Of a DNA stretch of 64,000 nt, positions 43,596 through 52,081 are shown piece by piece. The stretch is from Streptomyces sp. NBC_00448. GTDB taxonomy: Bacteria > Actinomycetota > Actinomycetes > Streptomycetales > Streptomycetaceae. The first letter of the stretch is position 1, and every line of letters starts with the position of its first letter. Under the pieces are notes generated by a model, which saw only the letters and a list, made by a program, of their open reading frames with translations, was not told where the DNA came from and did no database searches. A program made the translations under genes and the position numbers. Location of the stretch: assembly GCF_036014115.1 (NCBI RefSeq), contig NZ_CP107913.1, forward strand, positions 6,007,501-6,071,500, written 5' to 3'.

Positions 43596-44156
43596 GTGCG
43601 CGGGCTGAGGGGGTCCGCGCGGCACGGGGTGAGCGGGGCCGCGCGGCGCGGGATGTGGCCGGAGTTGATGGGGTTCGCGCTGGCCGGAGGGGCCGCGTAC
43701 GCCGCCGACCTCGGGCTGTTCGTGTGGCTGCGCGGGCCGGGCGGGATGGGGCCGCTGACCGCGAAGTCGCTGTCGTTCCTGGCCGGCTGCTCGGTGGCGT
43801 ACCTCGGCAACGCGCTGGGCACCTACCGCGGTCGCGGCCCGGTCCGGGGCAGCCGGGCGCGGCGGTACGGCGCCTTCTTCGCGGTGAACCTCGCCGGGGC
43901 GCTGGTGCAGTTGGCGTGCCTGGGCTTCTCGCACTACGTCCTCGGCCGCACCTCGGCGCGCGCCGACGTGGTCTCCGGCGCGGGCGTCGGGATGGTGCTG
44001 GCCACCGCGCTGCGGTTCTGGGGCACCCGGACGCTGGTGTTCAGCTCCGCCGCCCGCCGGGACGGGCGCGGCCGGCGACGCCCGGACGAGGGGCCCGCGC
44101 AGCCCGCGGGCGTGCAGGCAACCGGGGAGGGTAGCCGCCCGACATGGACTGGTTGA
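43596..44156 (+). CDS. GtrA-family membrane protein
   Basis: 186 residues from GTG 43596 (ATG 43653 possible). Four helices, beginning LMGFALAGGAAYAADLGLFVW, typical of GtrA/DPMS-associated flippase-like proteins. Mycobacterial Rv3789 is the neighbouring homologue and acts in arabinan precursor handling. A basic disordered tail overlaps the next gene by 13 nt. Confidence 0.85.
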   Translation: MRGLRGSARHGVSGAARRGMWPELMGFALAGGAAYAADLGLFVWLRGPGGMGPLTAKSLSFLAGCSVAYLGNALGTYRGRGPVRGSRARRYGAFFAVNLAGALVQLACLGFSHYVLGRTSARADVVSGAGVGMVLATALRFWGTRTLVFSSAARRDGRGRRRPDEGPAQPAGVQATGEGSRPTWTG

Positions 44157-45232
44157 CCCGGCTGCCGTGGATCGGCCCGCACATCGCGCGGGCGATGCGC
44201 ACCCACGCGTGGCGGGCGTTCGCGCACCTGCAGACCGTGCACTGGACGCGGCTGGCCGCCGCGATGACCTTCACCAGCTTCCTGTCGCTCTTCCCGCTGC
44301 TCGCGGTGGTCGCCGCGGTCGGCGCCGCCACCTTGTCGCATCACCAGCTCGACACGCTGGAGCACAAGATCTCCCAGCAGATCCCCGGCATCGCCGACAA
44401 GCTCGACATCAACAGCCTGGTCTCCAACGCCGGCACCATCGGCGTGACGGCCGCCGCCGCGCTGGTGTTCACCGGTATCGGGTGGGTCGGCTCGCTGCGC
44501 GACTGCCTGCGCGCGGTGTGGCGCAAGGACGACGAGGAGCGCAACCCGGTCAAGGCCAAACTCTCCGACGGCGGGGTGCTGCTGGGCCTGGGCGCGGCCG
44601 CGCTGGTCTCGCTCGCGGCCTCCGGCTTCGCCACCGCGGCGGTCAACTGGACCGCCGACCGGGTCGGCCTGGACCACCACGGCCCGGGCCGGGTGCTGCT
44701 CACCGTCGTCGGCTACGTGCTGGCGATCGTCGCGGACTTCCTCATCCTGGTCTACCTGCTGACACTGCTGCCCGGCGTCGACCCGCCCCGCCGGGCCGTC
44801 GCGGTGGCGGCGCTGATCGGGGCGGTCGGCTTCGAGATGCTCAAGGTCGGGCTGAGCGGCTATCTGCGCGGGGTCGCGGGCAAGAACGTCTACGGCGCCT
44901 TCGGCACCCCGATCGCCCTGCTGCTGTGGTTCAACTTCATGGCGAAGCTGCTGCTGTACTGCGCCGCGTGGACCGCGACGCAGTACGGCGAGGTGGCGCC
45001 GCGGGGCGCGGTCAGTGCTTCCGGAGGGAGCGGGGACGGCGCCGGCTCGCCGGGCGGTCCGGAGAAGTCCCTGGCTGCTGCGCCTTCGTCTGCCCCTGCG
45101 TCTGCTCCTGATCCGGCGCGGTCCGCTGAGCGGGGGGAGACGCCCGGAGCGGGAGGTCCCGCACCGCGCTCCGGCTCGCACCGCTGGGAACCACCGCGGA
45201 CGGAAGCGGACGGCGACGCCGCACGACGATGA
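44144..45232 (+). CDS. YihY/UPF0761 family membrane protein
   Basis: 362 residues with six helices. FTSFLSLFPLLAVVAAVGAA and NVYGAFGTPIALLLWFNFMAKLLLY are family signatures. Function is unknown (historically misnamed ribonuclease BN). The disordered Ser/Pro/Gly tail of ~65 residues (about 295-362) overlaps the convergent carboxypeptidase gene on the other strand for 221 nt. Confidence 0.88.
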   Translation: MDWLTRLPWIGPHIARAMRTHAWRAFAHLQTVHWTRLAAAMTFTSFLSLFPLLAVVAAVGAATLSHHQLDTLEHKISQQIPGIADKLDINSLVSNAGTIGVTAAAALVFTGIGWVGSLRDCLRAVWRKDDEERNPVKAKLSDGGVLLGLGAAALVSLAASGFATAAVNWTADRVGLDHHGPGRVLLTVVGYVLAIVADFLILVYLLTLLPGVDPPRRAVAVAALIGAVGFEMLKVGLSGYLRGVAGKNVYGAFGTPIALLLWFNFMAKLLLYCAAWTATQYGEVAPRGAVSASGGSGDGAGSPGGPEKSLAAAPSSAPASAPDPARSAERGETPGAGGPAPRSGSHRWEPPRTEADGDAARR

Positions 45233-46451
45233 TCACCGCGGCCAGCACCACCAGGGTCGCGGCGGTGATCCCGGCCGCCGTCCACAGCCCGCGGGACGAC
45301 GAAGAGGAAGAGGACGACGCGGCGGCGACCGCGGTCCGCCCGTCCGTCGCGACGGACGACGGCGCCGACGTCTTGGGCGCGGGCAGCTGGCTCAGCGGAG
45401 GCACCAGGGTGCCGACCGGCTTGACCGTCGGCGCGGCCTTGAAGCCCCAGTCCAGCAGCGACGCCGCCTCGCGGTAGACCGCGTTGTGCCCCGACACCGC
45501 CGGGTCCGGGTGCATCACGGTGACCAGCAGCTTGCGCCCGCCGCGCTCGGCGACCCCGGTGTACGTGGCGCCGGCGTTCGTCGTGTCGCCGTTCTTCACC
45601 CCGGCGATGCCCGGGTACGGCTTCACGTCGTAGTCACCGCTGAGCAGGCGGTCGGTGTTCTGGATCTGGAAGGACTCCCGGGTCTTGCCCGGCTGGCCCT
45701 TCTTGGGGTGCTTGACCTTCTTGTAGTCGCCCGGGAACTTCGCGGTGACCGTCGAGCAGTACTCGCGGAACTCGGGGAGCTGGAGCCCCGCGCGGGCGAA
45801 CAGCGTCAGGTCGTACGCGCTGCTGACCTGGCCGGGCATGTCGTAGCCGTCCGGCGAGACCACGTGGGTGTCGTCGGCCTGGAGTTCGTGCGCCTCGGCG
45901 TTCATGTCGGCGACGGTCGCCGGGACGCCGTGGTTCATCGCCGACAGGACGTGCACCGCGTCGTTGCCCGAGCGCAGGAACACCCCGAGCCACAGGTCCT
46001 TCACGGTGTAGGTCAGGTTCTCCTTGATCCCGACCAGGCTGCTGCCCTCGCCCATGCCCTTCAGGTCCGAGGGCACCACCTTGTGCACGGTCGACGCCGG
46101 CAGCTTCGGTATGAGCATGTCGGCCAGCAGCATCTTCAGGGTGCTGGCCGGGGCGAGCTTCCAGTGCGCGTTGTGCTCCGCGAGGACGTCGCCGGTCTCG
46201 GCGTCCGTGACGATCCACGAACGCGCGGTGATGCCCTTCGGGAGCGCGGGCACGCCCGCGGCCGCGTTCACCTGCGTGCCCGGCAGGCTCATCCGGTCGC
46301 CGCCGACCTTCGACATCACCGCCGGCGGGCTGGGCGTCTTCGGCTTGGCCGGCGCGGCCTGTGCGGTGCCGGCCAGCACGGTCCCTCCCAGCAGGAGGGC
46401 GGTCAGGGACGCCGCGGACGCTTTCAGGGCTGAGGTCACTGTCTTGGCCAC
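45012..46451 (-). CDS. D-alanyl-D-alanine carboxypeptidase (S11, PBP5-type)
   Basis: 479 residues. Signal peptide at 1-32 (LTALLLGGTVLAGTAQA). S103-T-L-K106 is the SxxK nucleophile motif and SGN is in FLRSGNDAV. The KTG box is KNG (AGVKNGDTTNAG), usual in actinobacterial members. A C-terminal helix (LWTAAGITAATLVVLAAVIIVV, about 393-413) anchors it, followed by a basic/Gln-rich cytoplasmic tail. It trims the terminal D-Ala of peptidoglycan stem peptides. The tail is antisense to the YihY tail. Confidence 0.92.
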   Translation of the reverse strand: MAKTVTSALKASAASLTALLLGGTVLAGTAQAAPAKPKTPSPPAVMSKVGGDRMSLPGTQVNAAAGVPALPKGITARSWIVTDAETGDVLAEHNAHWKLAPASTLKMLLADMLIPKLPASTVHKVVPSDLKGMGEGSSLVGIKENLTYTVKDLWLGVFLRSGNDAVHVLSAMNHGVPATVADMNAEAHELQADDTHVVSPDGYDMPGQVSSAYDLTLFARAGLQLPEFREYCSTVTAKFPGDYKKVKHPKKGQPGKTRESFQIQNTDRLLSGDYDVKPYPGIAGVKNGDTTNAGATYTGVAERGGRKLLVTVMHPDPAVSGHNAVYREAASLLDWGFKAAPTVKPVGTLVPPLSQLPAPKTSAPSSVATDGRTAVAAASSSSSSSSRGLWTAAGITAATLVVLAAVIIVVRRRRPLPSAVVPSGASRSAVRDLPLRASPPAQRTAPDQEQTQGQTKAQQPGTSPDRPASRRRPRSLRKH

Positions 46452-46590
46452 CCGCAGAACGTACCGGGCCCGGCCACCCTCCCGCGCCCCCGGGCCCCGC
46501 GCCCGTCACGTGACCCTTCGCACGCCCGCCGCCCGGAACCCCCGCACCCCGCCCGTCGTCCCTCCCGACAGCCCGCCCATACTGGTACGT

Positions 46591-46926
46591 ATGAAGCTCA
46601 GCCGCCGCGTCTCCTGGTTCCTGGTCGCCTTCGGCGTGTGGTCCTGGATCGTCTGGACGACCTTTGTGAAGAATCTCTGGAAGGACACCAGCGGCCTCGC
46701 CTTCCACCACGGCGACCACTCCCACCCGACCGCGTACTTCTGGATTCACCTCGCCCTCGCGATCACCTCCACGATCCTCGGCACCGCGATCGGCGTCCTC
46801 GGCATCCGCGGCCTGCGGGCGCTGCGCCGCGAACGGGACCGCGTGGCGGGCGAGCAGCAGCAGGACCTGCGGGAGCAGCAGCAGCCGTCCGACCCGAAGC
46901 CGACCGAGCAGCCGGCCGCCCGCTGA
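46591..46926 (+). CDS. SCO4848-family small membrane protein
   Basis: 111 residues from ATG 46591. Two helices (WFLVAFGVWSWIVWTTFV and AYFWIHLALAITSTILGTAIGVLGIRG), a hydrophilic HHGDHSH loop and a Glu/Gln-rich tail. It is divergent from the carboxypeptidase gene, as SCO4848 is from SCO4847 in S. coelicolor (from memory). Function is unknown. Confidence 0.85.
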   Translation: MKLSRRVSWFLVAFGVWSWIVWTTFVKNLWKDTSGLAFHHGDHSHPTAYFWIHLALAITSTILGTAIGVLGIRGLRALRRERDRVAGEQQQDLREQQQPSDPKPTEQPAAR

Positions 46927-46963
46927 CCCTGATCGACGGGTCAGTGGCGGGTCGGCGCCGAGG

Positions 46964-47437
46964 TCACGCGTAACAGGACAGCAGCTCGTCCAGCGTCCAG
47001 ACCGTCGCCTCCACACCGGAGGTACGGGCCAGGTAGCGGTCCCGCTCGATCAGGATGTTCAGGTCGCCGCAGCCGAGCCCGTTGGAGGCGTGCTCGACCA
47101 GCGTGCTGCCGGTGCGACCTCCCTGGATCAGCGCCTGCAAGTGCGCAGCGCCCCACTCCACCTCGTTGAGCGCCCAGGGAGCGTCGCCCTTGACGACCGC
47201 ACGCAGCATCGCCGCGAAGAGCTCGGCACAGGTACGCCGCTGACGGCCGTCGGCGAGCTGGGCTATGTGGTTGCCCGTCTCGATGATCGTGGTCACCGGG
47301 AGCAGCAGGTCACAGTCGCGCGCCTCACGCCTGGCCTGGTATTCCTCGACCACCTTCGCGTGGTCCTGGCACTTGCCAGGGATCTTCAGCAGGTTGCAGA
47401 GGATGGAAGTGTCGACGAACTCGACCCTGCGTGCCAT
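46964..47437 (-). CDS. PIN-like nuclease, last gene of an HTH/AAA/PIN operon
   Basis: 157 residues. FVDTSILCNLLK at the start (D9), PVTTIIETGNHI (Glu about 53) and GCGDLNILIERD (Asp about 125) match the acidic PIN pattern. Family members are RNases. It begins 3 nt after the ATPase stop and is probably the nuclease effector of the operon (inference). Confidence 0.75.
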   Translation of the reverse strand: MARRVEFVDTSILCNLLKIPGKCQDHAKVVEEYQARREARDCDLLLPVTTIIETGNHIAQLADGRQRRTCAELFAAMLRAVVKGDAPWALNEVEWGAAHLQALIQGGRTGSTLVEHASNGLGCGDLNILIERDRYLARTSGVEATVWTLDELLSCYA

Positions 47438-47440
47438 ACG

Positions 47441-48778
47441 TCACCCGATCCCCAGCAGTCGGTCGAACTCGGTGTAGTCGCGATCGCGGGGCGGGCGGGT
47501 TTCGAGGCGTCCGCGGGTGACCACTTCGCCGAGTGAGCCCGCTGCCATGGCCGCGGGATAGCCGTCGAGTTCGGTGAGCCGGGTCAGGCGGCTGGTCCCC
47601 GTGTCGGGATCGCGCCAGCAGACCACCACGCCCTCGTGATCCTCGGAATCGAGTGCGGAGAGCAGCGCCGGGCTGTGCGTGGTGATGAGCACCTGGGTGC
47701 TGTTGGCCGCACCGGCCTGGCGGACCAGCCCGAGCACCTCGGACGCCTGGGACGGATGGAGGCCGTTCTCCAGTTCCTCGATCACCAGCATCAGCGAGCG
47801 TTCGTCCCGCTCGGTGGTGGAAGGCCCCAGGTCGAGCCCGCCACCGCCGGTGAGGAGCGAGGTCGTGATGGCCAGGAAGCGGAGCATCCCGTCGCTCATC
47901 TCCCGGGCGGGTGTGAGGCCGAGCGGGCCCTCGTTGAGCGCGATCATGACGTCGCCGAGTTCGGAACGGGTGACCGCGAGCGTCTCGATCTCGTGATCGG
48001 CGAGGCCGCGCAGCAACTCCACCAGGCGCCCGAAGAGGGGCCCGTCGGTGCGCTCGATGTTCCCCACCGCGGCGGACAGGTTCTCGGCGGTACGGCGCAG
48101 GCTGCTGTCGCGTGAGGGGACGTACTGGCGCATGAGGTGGGGGACGGGGTCGAGGTGGAAGACGCCCTCCAGCGTGGAGATCATCGTCTCGGCGCACCGC
48201 ACGGCGTACTTGCCGCCGGGCGTCTCACCGTCGACGCGCAACGGGAGCTGTGCGGTCAGAAGGCGGGAGCCGCGGAACCGGAGTTGCGGGTCCCTGCCGG
48301 GTTTTCCGTTGTGCCAGGTGGCCACCACATCGCCGTGCTCCGCGTTCGACTCGCGGCTCACCAGCATGTCCTGGCGGCCGTCGTCGGTCCGGGCCGTCAG
48401 CCGCTCCTCGATGATCTGCACCTCGGGCTCGACCTGGACGGTCACGTCGAGCTGGATCGGTCCACGCTTCGTCCGCACGCTGCACCCGAGCGAGAAACGG
48501 TCGGAGCCGTGCGGGACGCACCCCGCCAGTCCGCCCCGGACCGCGCCTTCCGGACCGCGGCGGCTCTCCAGCGCCTCGGTGATGTCCTCGCCCCGGGCGA
48601 GCCGGGACAGCACTTCGAGACCGTCGAGCGCGTTGGACTTCCCGCTGCTGTTGCGACCGATGAGCGTGGTCAGCGGGGCAAGGGGGAGGACCTGGTCGCG
48701 AAAGCTCTTGAAGGCGGTCAGCCGCACCTCTTCGATGCCCTGGACGTTCACGCGATTCAAGCTACCCCAGCGGGTCAT
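47441..48778 (-). CDS. AAA15/AAA21-type (RecF/OLD-like) ATPase, no TOPRIM
   Basis: 445 residues. Walker A is GRNSSGKS (41-48) after LTAFKSFRD, Walker B is LVIEELENGLHP near 320, and ITTHSPALLSAL is the H-loop. The intervening ~230 residues lack a coiled coil. The C-terminus has no TOPRIM domain, unlike OLD nucleases, so the separate PIN protein may supply nuclease activity. The start TGATG overlaps the HTH stop; AAGGG lies 8 nt upstream. Confidence 0.85.
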   Translation of the reverse strand: MTRWGSLNRVNVQGIEEVRLTAFKSFRDQVLPLAPLTTLIGRNSSGKSNALDGLEVLSRLARGEDITEALESRRGPEGAVRGGLAGCVPHGSDRFSLGCSVRTKRGPIQLDVTVQVEPEVQIIEERLTARTDDGRQDMLVSRESNAEHGDVVATWHNGKPGRDPQLRFRGSRLLTAQLPLRVDGETPGGKYAVRCAETMISTLEGVFHLDPVPHLMRQYVPSRDSSLRRTAENLSAAVGNIERTDGPLFGRLVELLRGLADHEIETLAVTRSELGDVMIALNEGPLGLTPAREMSDGMLRFLAITTSLLTGGGGLDLGPSTTERDERSLMLVIEELENGLHPSQASEVLGLVRQAGAANSTQVLITTHSPALLSALDSEDHEGVVVCWRDPDTGTSRLTRLTELDGYPAAMAAGSLGEVVTRGRLETRPPRDRDYTEFDRLLGIG

Positions 48779-49677
48779 CAGGCGGCCCTTTTCGTGGCGG
48801 GCGCGGGGGGTGGGGTGGGGCGGCAGTCGGCGCAGCGGGTGGTGGGGTCGTGGGTGCGGAAGGCGCGGTCGCAGCCGTCGCAGGTGTGGAGGGGGGCCGG
48901 GCGGCCGGTTGGCAGGGGTGAGGGTGGGAGCGGGGGTGGCAGGAGGGCTGTCAGGCGGTGGGCGAGGAAGCGGCCCGGGTGGTGGATGGGGCCGTGCGGC
49001 AGGCCGGAGGTCAGGGCGCGGGCGACCTGGTCCGGGTCGGCGAGACGCTCCAGCCAGGTGTCCACGGCGGGGACCAGGCGCGCGATGTCGCGGGCGGGCA
49101 GCAGCAGGCGGGGGTCGGCGAGCCGCAGCCGGGCGAGCAGGTCGGCGGCGGGTCCCCGGGCGGGCGCCAGCGCGGGCTCCTCGGCGGGGATCGGCGTCGG
49201 GCGGGCCGTGGAAGTCCGCGCGGGTCCTTCCGGGCGGATGCCGCCCCCTCCGCCTCCTCCGCTCGGTCCGCCTCCTCCGTCCGGTTCGGGCGGCCGCGGG
49301 GGCCAGGGGTGGCCGGGCTCCGGGCGGTCGTACGCGATCGTGCGGCTGGCGAACCGGCCGCCGCCGATCAGGAAGCGGCGCCGCTCCAAGTAGCCGGTGG
49401 CGACAAGCTCGTTGAGCGCGCGGCGGATCGTGATCTCGCCCTCGGGGAAGCGCGCGGTGAGCGCCTTCACGGTCACCGGGGCACCGTCGGGCAGCGACAG
49501 GATGTACACGCCGAGCCCGATCGCGAGGGCGGACAACCCGGTGTGCTGGGCCAGGTGGTTGCCGATCACCGTGAAGTTCTCGGTGTGGCGGTGCCGGACG
49601 TGGATCACCCCGGAGTACGGAGTGCCGTCGGGGAGTGGGGACGCGGACAGGGGCGCGTTAGACTCAGGGTCAGCCAT
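48778..49677 (-). CDS. Helix-turn-helix protein with C-terminal zinc ribbon
   Basis: 299 residues. A winged HTH at about 40-115 (VTVKALTARFPEGEITIRRALNELVATGYL) resembles replication-initiator or transcriptional wHTH domains. A Gly/Pro-rich linker and helical segment follow, then a CDGCDRAFRTHDPTTRCADC zinc-ribbon-like end (two CxxC pairs). Such proteins are common and poorly characterised in streptomycetes. Coupled overlap with the ATPase gene suggests it regulates the operon; it may also be an unrelated upstream gene. Confidence 0.75.
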   Translation of the reverse strand: MADPESNAPLSASPLPDGTPYSGVIHVRHRHTENFTVIGNHLAQHTGLSALAIGLGVYILSLPDGAPVTVKALTARFPEGEITIRRALNELVATGYLERRRFLIGGGRFASRTIAYDRPEPGHPWPPRPPEPDGGGGPSGGGGGGGIRPEGPARTSTARPTPIPAEEPALAPARGPAADLLARLRLADPRLLLPARDIARLVPAVDTWLERLADPDQVARALTSGLPHGPIHHPGRFLAHRLTALLPPPLPPSPLPTGRPAPLHTCDGCDRAFRTHDPTTRCADCRPTPPPAPATKRAA

Positions 49678-50014
49678 CGGGAAGGTTTGTTCTTCCTGGT
49701 TGGTCAGGCCCTCGGACCAGGATTGCCGTCCTGCCGGGGGCCGAAGTCGTTTCGGTGGGTGGGGCGCTGCCGGTGGTGCGGAGTGGCGGCGCCGTTAGCG
49801 GCGACCGTACCGCATCCATCCGACAATCCTGACGGTATGTCACCCGTTCGGGTTAATGGTCGGATGCGGGCCGGGGGAGCCCCGACTGTGGGGACGGCAG
49901 GGGTGGTTGGTGGTTCTTTCACCTGGTCCTTTAGGGGCCTCGCGACCGGCCGGTACCGGGGCCACCGCAGCGTGTACGGCCACGCCCCGGACGTGGATCG
50001 CCGCCGCGCATGCG
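49678..50014. other. Intergenic region between the HTH operon and the HATPase gene
   Basis: 337 nt, no gene. A small palindrome ACCCG-TT-CGGGT (49842-49853) and an imperfect CGCATCC...GGATGCG dyad (about 49811-49868) may mark the leftward promoter region. Confidence 0.4.
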
Positions 50015-50476
50015 CTACGGACGCGCCCCCTGCGGGCCTTCGTCCAGGGCCACTTCCGCCCACACCGTCTTGCCGACCTCGCGCGACGAGACACCCCACG
50101 CCCGCGCCAGCGCCTGCACCAGCAGCAGTCCTCGGCCCGACTCCGCCTCGTCTCCCGGCCGTACCCGCGCGAGCACCGGCCGCCGCTCCCCGCACGCGTC
50201 GCTCACCTCGATCCGTACGACGCCCGCGCCCGGGTCCCACCCGAGCCGCAACTCGAAGTCCCGGCCGGGCACCCGCCCGTGCGTCACCGCGTTCGCGGCC
50301 AACTCGGCCACCACCGACGCCACCGACGCCACCGCGTCCGCCGACTCGCCGTCGCCCGGCACGCCCCACTCCGCGAGCCGGCTGAGCGCGAGCCGGCGCG
50401 CGAGGCGGGCACCGTGCCGACCCGAGGGCAGGCGCCGGGTGAATGTGGTGGTCAGGGTGGAGATTTCGCCATTCAT
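50015..50476 (-). CDS. HATPase_c anti-sigma-factor-like ATP-binding protein
   Basis: 153 residues. The GHKL fold is visible: VVAELAANAVTHG (N box), VEVSD-type IEVSDACGERRP (G1) and SGRGLLLVQALA (G2). This family (RsbW-like) is abundant in streptomycetes, typically next to DUF5753 XRE and DUF397 genes, as here. It is divergent from the XRE gene. Confidence 0.88.
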   Translation of the reverse strand: MNGEISTLTTTFTRRLPSGRHGARLARRLALSRLAEWGVPGDGESADAVASVASVVAELAANAVTHGRVPGRDFELRLGWDPGAGVVRIEVSDACGERRPVLARVRPGDEAESGRGLLLVQALARAWGVSSREVGKTVWAEVALDEGPQGARP

Positions 50477-50607
50477 GTGACCGAGAGTGGTCGAGCGTGC
50501 ATAGGTTGAGAAGGAGCGGCGCCGGGACGGTACGCGGCCTGTCCGGGTGCCTCGGTGACGCGTCCGGGCGTCCGGGCGTGACGCGGCGGCGTACGGGAGG
50601 CGGTTCG

Positions 50608-51462
50608 ATGACGACCGGGGCAGGGGAGCCGGGCGGCGGCACCGAGGAACAGGACTGGGACGAGGGCGCGACCGACATCCTCAAGACGGTCGGCAAGCAG
50701 GTGAAGCTCTGGCGCGAACGCGCGGGCCTGAAACAGGCGGAGTTGGGCGCCCGCATCGGCTACAGCGAGGAACTGGTCTCCTCGGTCGAGCGGGGCCGCC
50801 GCGCCCCGAAGCCGGAGTTCCTGGTGGCAGCCGACGAAGTAGTGGGCGCGGGCGGCATGTTGGCCGCGTTCACGGAGGATGTGGAGCGCGCGCGGTATCC
50901 GAAGAAGGTCCGTGACCTGGCCCGGTTGGAGGCGGATGCGGTGGAGCTGTGCGGCTATGCCGGAACGGTCATGCACGGCTTGCTCCAGACCGAGGACTAC
51001 GCCCGAGCCCTGTATCGGATGCGCCGACCCGTGATGGACGACGACATCATCGAGACGAACATCTCCGCGCGCATGGACAGGCAAGGGATCTTCGGCCGAC
51101 GTCCAGCTCCGTTCATCAGCTTCGTCCAGGAGGAGGCCACCCTTCGACGCCCGGTCGGAGGAAGGTCGGTGCTGCGGGGCCAACTCGAACACCTTCTGGA
51201 GATCGGGCGATTGAGGCACGTAGAAATCCAGGTGATGCCAACGGCTCTTGAGGACCATGCTGGCCTGAGCGGACCATTTCAGCTTATCGTTCCGAGAGTC
51301 GGACCCAAGGTCGGGCACGTGGAAGTACAGCAGTTCAGCCGCGTCGTCTCCGACCAGAAGGAGGTCCGCCGGCTGGACGCCCTCTACGGGATCATCCGCG
51401 CACAGGCTCTGACGCCGCGTGAGTCGCTGGCGTTCATCGAAAAGGTGCTGGGAGAGACATGA
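50608..51462 (+). CDS. Scr1-family XRE regulator with DUF5753
   Basis: 284 residues from ATG 50608 (GGGAGGCGG upstream). The HTH reads LKQAELGARIGYSEELVSSVERGRR at about 42-66. DUF5753 follows, with GLLQTEDYARAL, FISFVQEEATLRRPVGG and the VMP/LSGPF segments. It is the antitoxin-like partner of the next DUF397 gene and overlaps it by 4 nt. Confidence 0.9.
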   Translation: MTTGAGEPGGGTEEQDWDEGATDILKTVGKQVKLWRERAGLKQAELGARIGYSEELVSSVERGRRAPKPEFLVAADEVVGAGGMLAAFTEDVERARYPKKVRDLARLEADAVELCGYAGTVMHGLLQTEDYARALYRMRRPVMDDDIIETNISARMDRQGIFGRRPAPFISFVQEEATLRRPVGGRSVLRGQLEHLLEIGRLRHVEIQVMPTALEDHAGLSGPFQLIVPRVGPKVGHVEVQQFSRVVSDQKEVRRLDALYGIIRAQALTPRESLAFIEKVLGET

Positions 51463-51728
51463 CGAGCAAGCCGTACGCCGCTGACAACACCCAGTTGCAC
51501 TGGCGCAAGAGCAGCTACAGCACCGCCGATGGCCCGCAGTGCATTGAAGTCGCCCTCTCCTGGCGCAAGTCCAGCCACAGCAGTAACGAGGGCCCGGCCT
51601 GTGTCGAGGTCGCGGCCTGCCCCGAGATCGTTCACGTCCGGGACTCCAAGGACCCGGAGGGGCCGCAGCTCGCGTTCGGGCCCGAGGCGTGGGCCGCGTT
51701 CGTCGCGTACGCCGCCGAGCGGGCCTGA
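51459..51728 (+). CDS. DUF397 protein with duplicated N-terminal half-domain
   Basis: 89 residues. Two copies of the WRKSSxSxxxGPxCxEVA signature occur in tandem (LHWRKSSYSTADGPQC at about 13 and LSWRKSSHSSNEGPAC at about 33), followed by one VRDSKDPEGPQLAF end. Most DUF397 proteins have a single copy. It is the putative toxin-like partner of the Scr1 regulator. Confidence 0.88.
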   Translation: MTSKPYAADNTQLHWRKSSYSTADGPQCIEVALSWRKSSHSSNEGPACVEVAACPEIVHVRDSKDPEGPQLAFGPEAWAAFVAYAAERA

Positions 51729-51772
51729 GCCCGAGGGCGTCAAGTGCCGGACGGGTCTGCCTGGGCGGTGAG

Positions 51773-51785
51773 TTGAACGTTTCAA
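51773..51785 (+). promoter_or_regulatory. LacI-type operator upstream of the secreted glycosidase-like gene
   Basis: TTGAACGTTTCAA is one base off the classic LacI/GalR palindrome, with TTGAA/TTCAA arms. It pairs with a second site at 51894-51909. Confidence 0.45.
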
Positions 51786-51893
51786 TCACGTCGGGTGTGG
51801 CCGGGTAGGGTCGCGCGGCGACGGGCAGCGTAGACGACTTCCTTCCTGGGCATTGCCCGGATCGAAAGCACGGGTCTAACCTGGCGCACGAGT

Positions 51894-51909
51894 TGAACCG
51901 AATCAACTG
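51894..51909 (+). promoter_or_regulatory. Second LacI-type dyad
   Basis: GTTGA-accgaa-TCAAC with a central CG. The two sites are 121 nt apart in a 353-nt gap without any gene, consistent with loop-type repression of the downstream gene. No LacI gene is in the window. Confidence 0.45.
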
Positions 51910-52081
51910 CACCGGGTCGTCTCCGCGTGCCGTCCAGCGTTCGATGCCGGCGAAGGAGCGGGACGGGCGGTGCCCCGTGTCGGGTTCCGTGTCGGATTGC
52001 GTGACGGCGCCGGGACGACGGCTGACGCGGACGACCGTTCGCCTGCTCGGCTTCGCCGCTGCCCCGCCAGGAGGCACCCGT

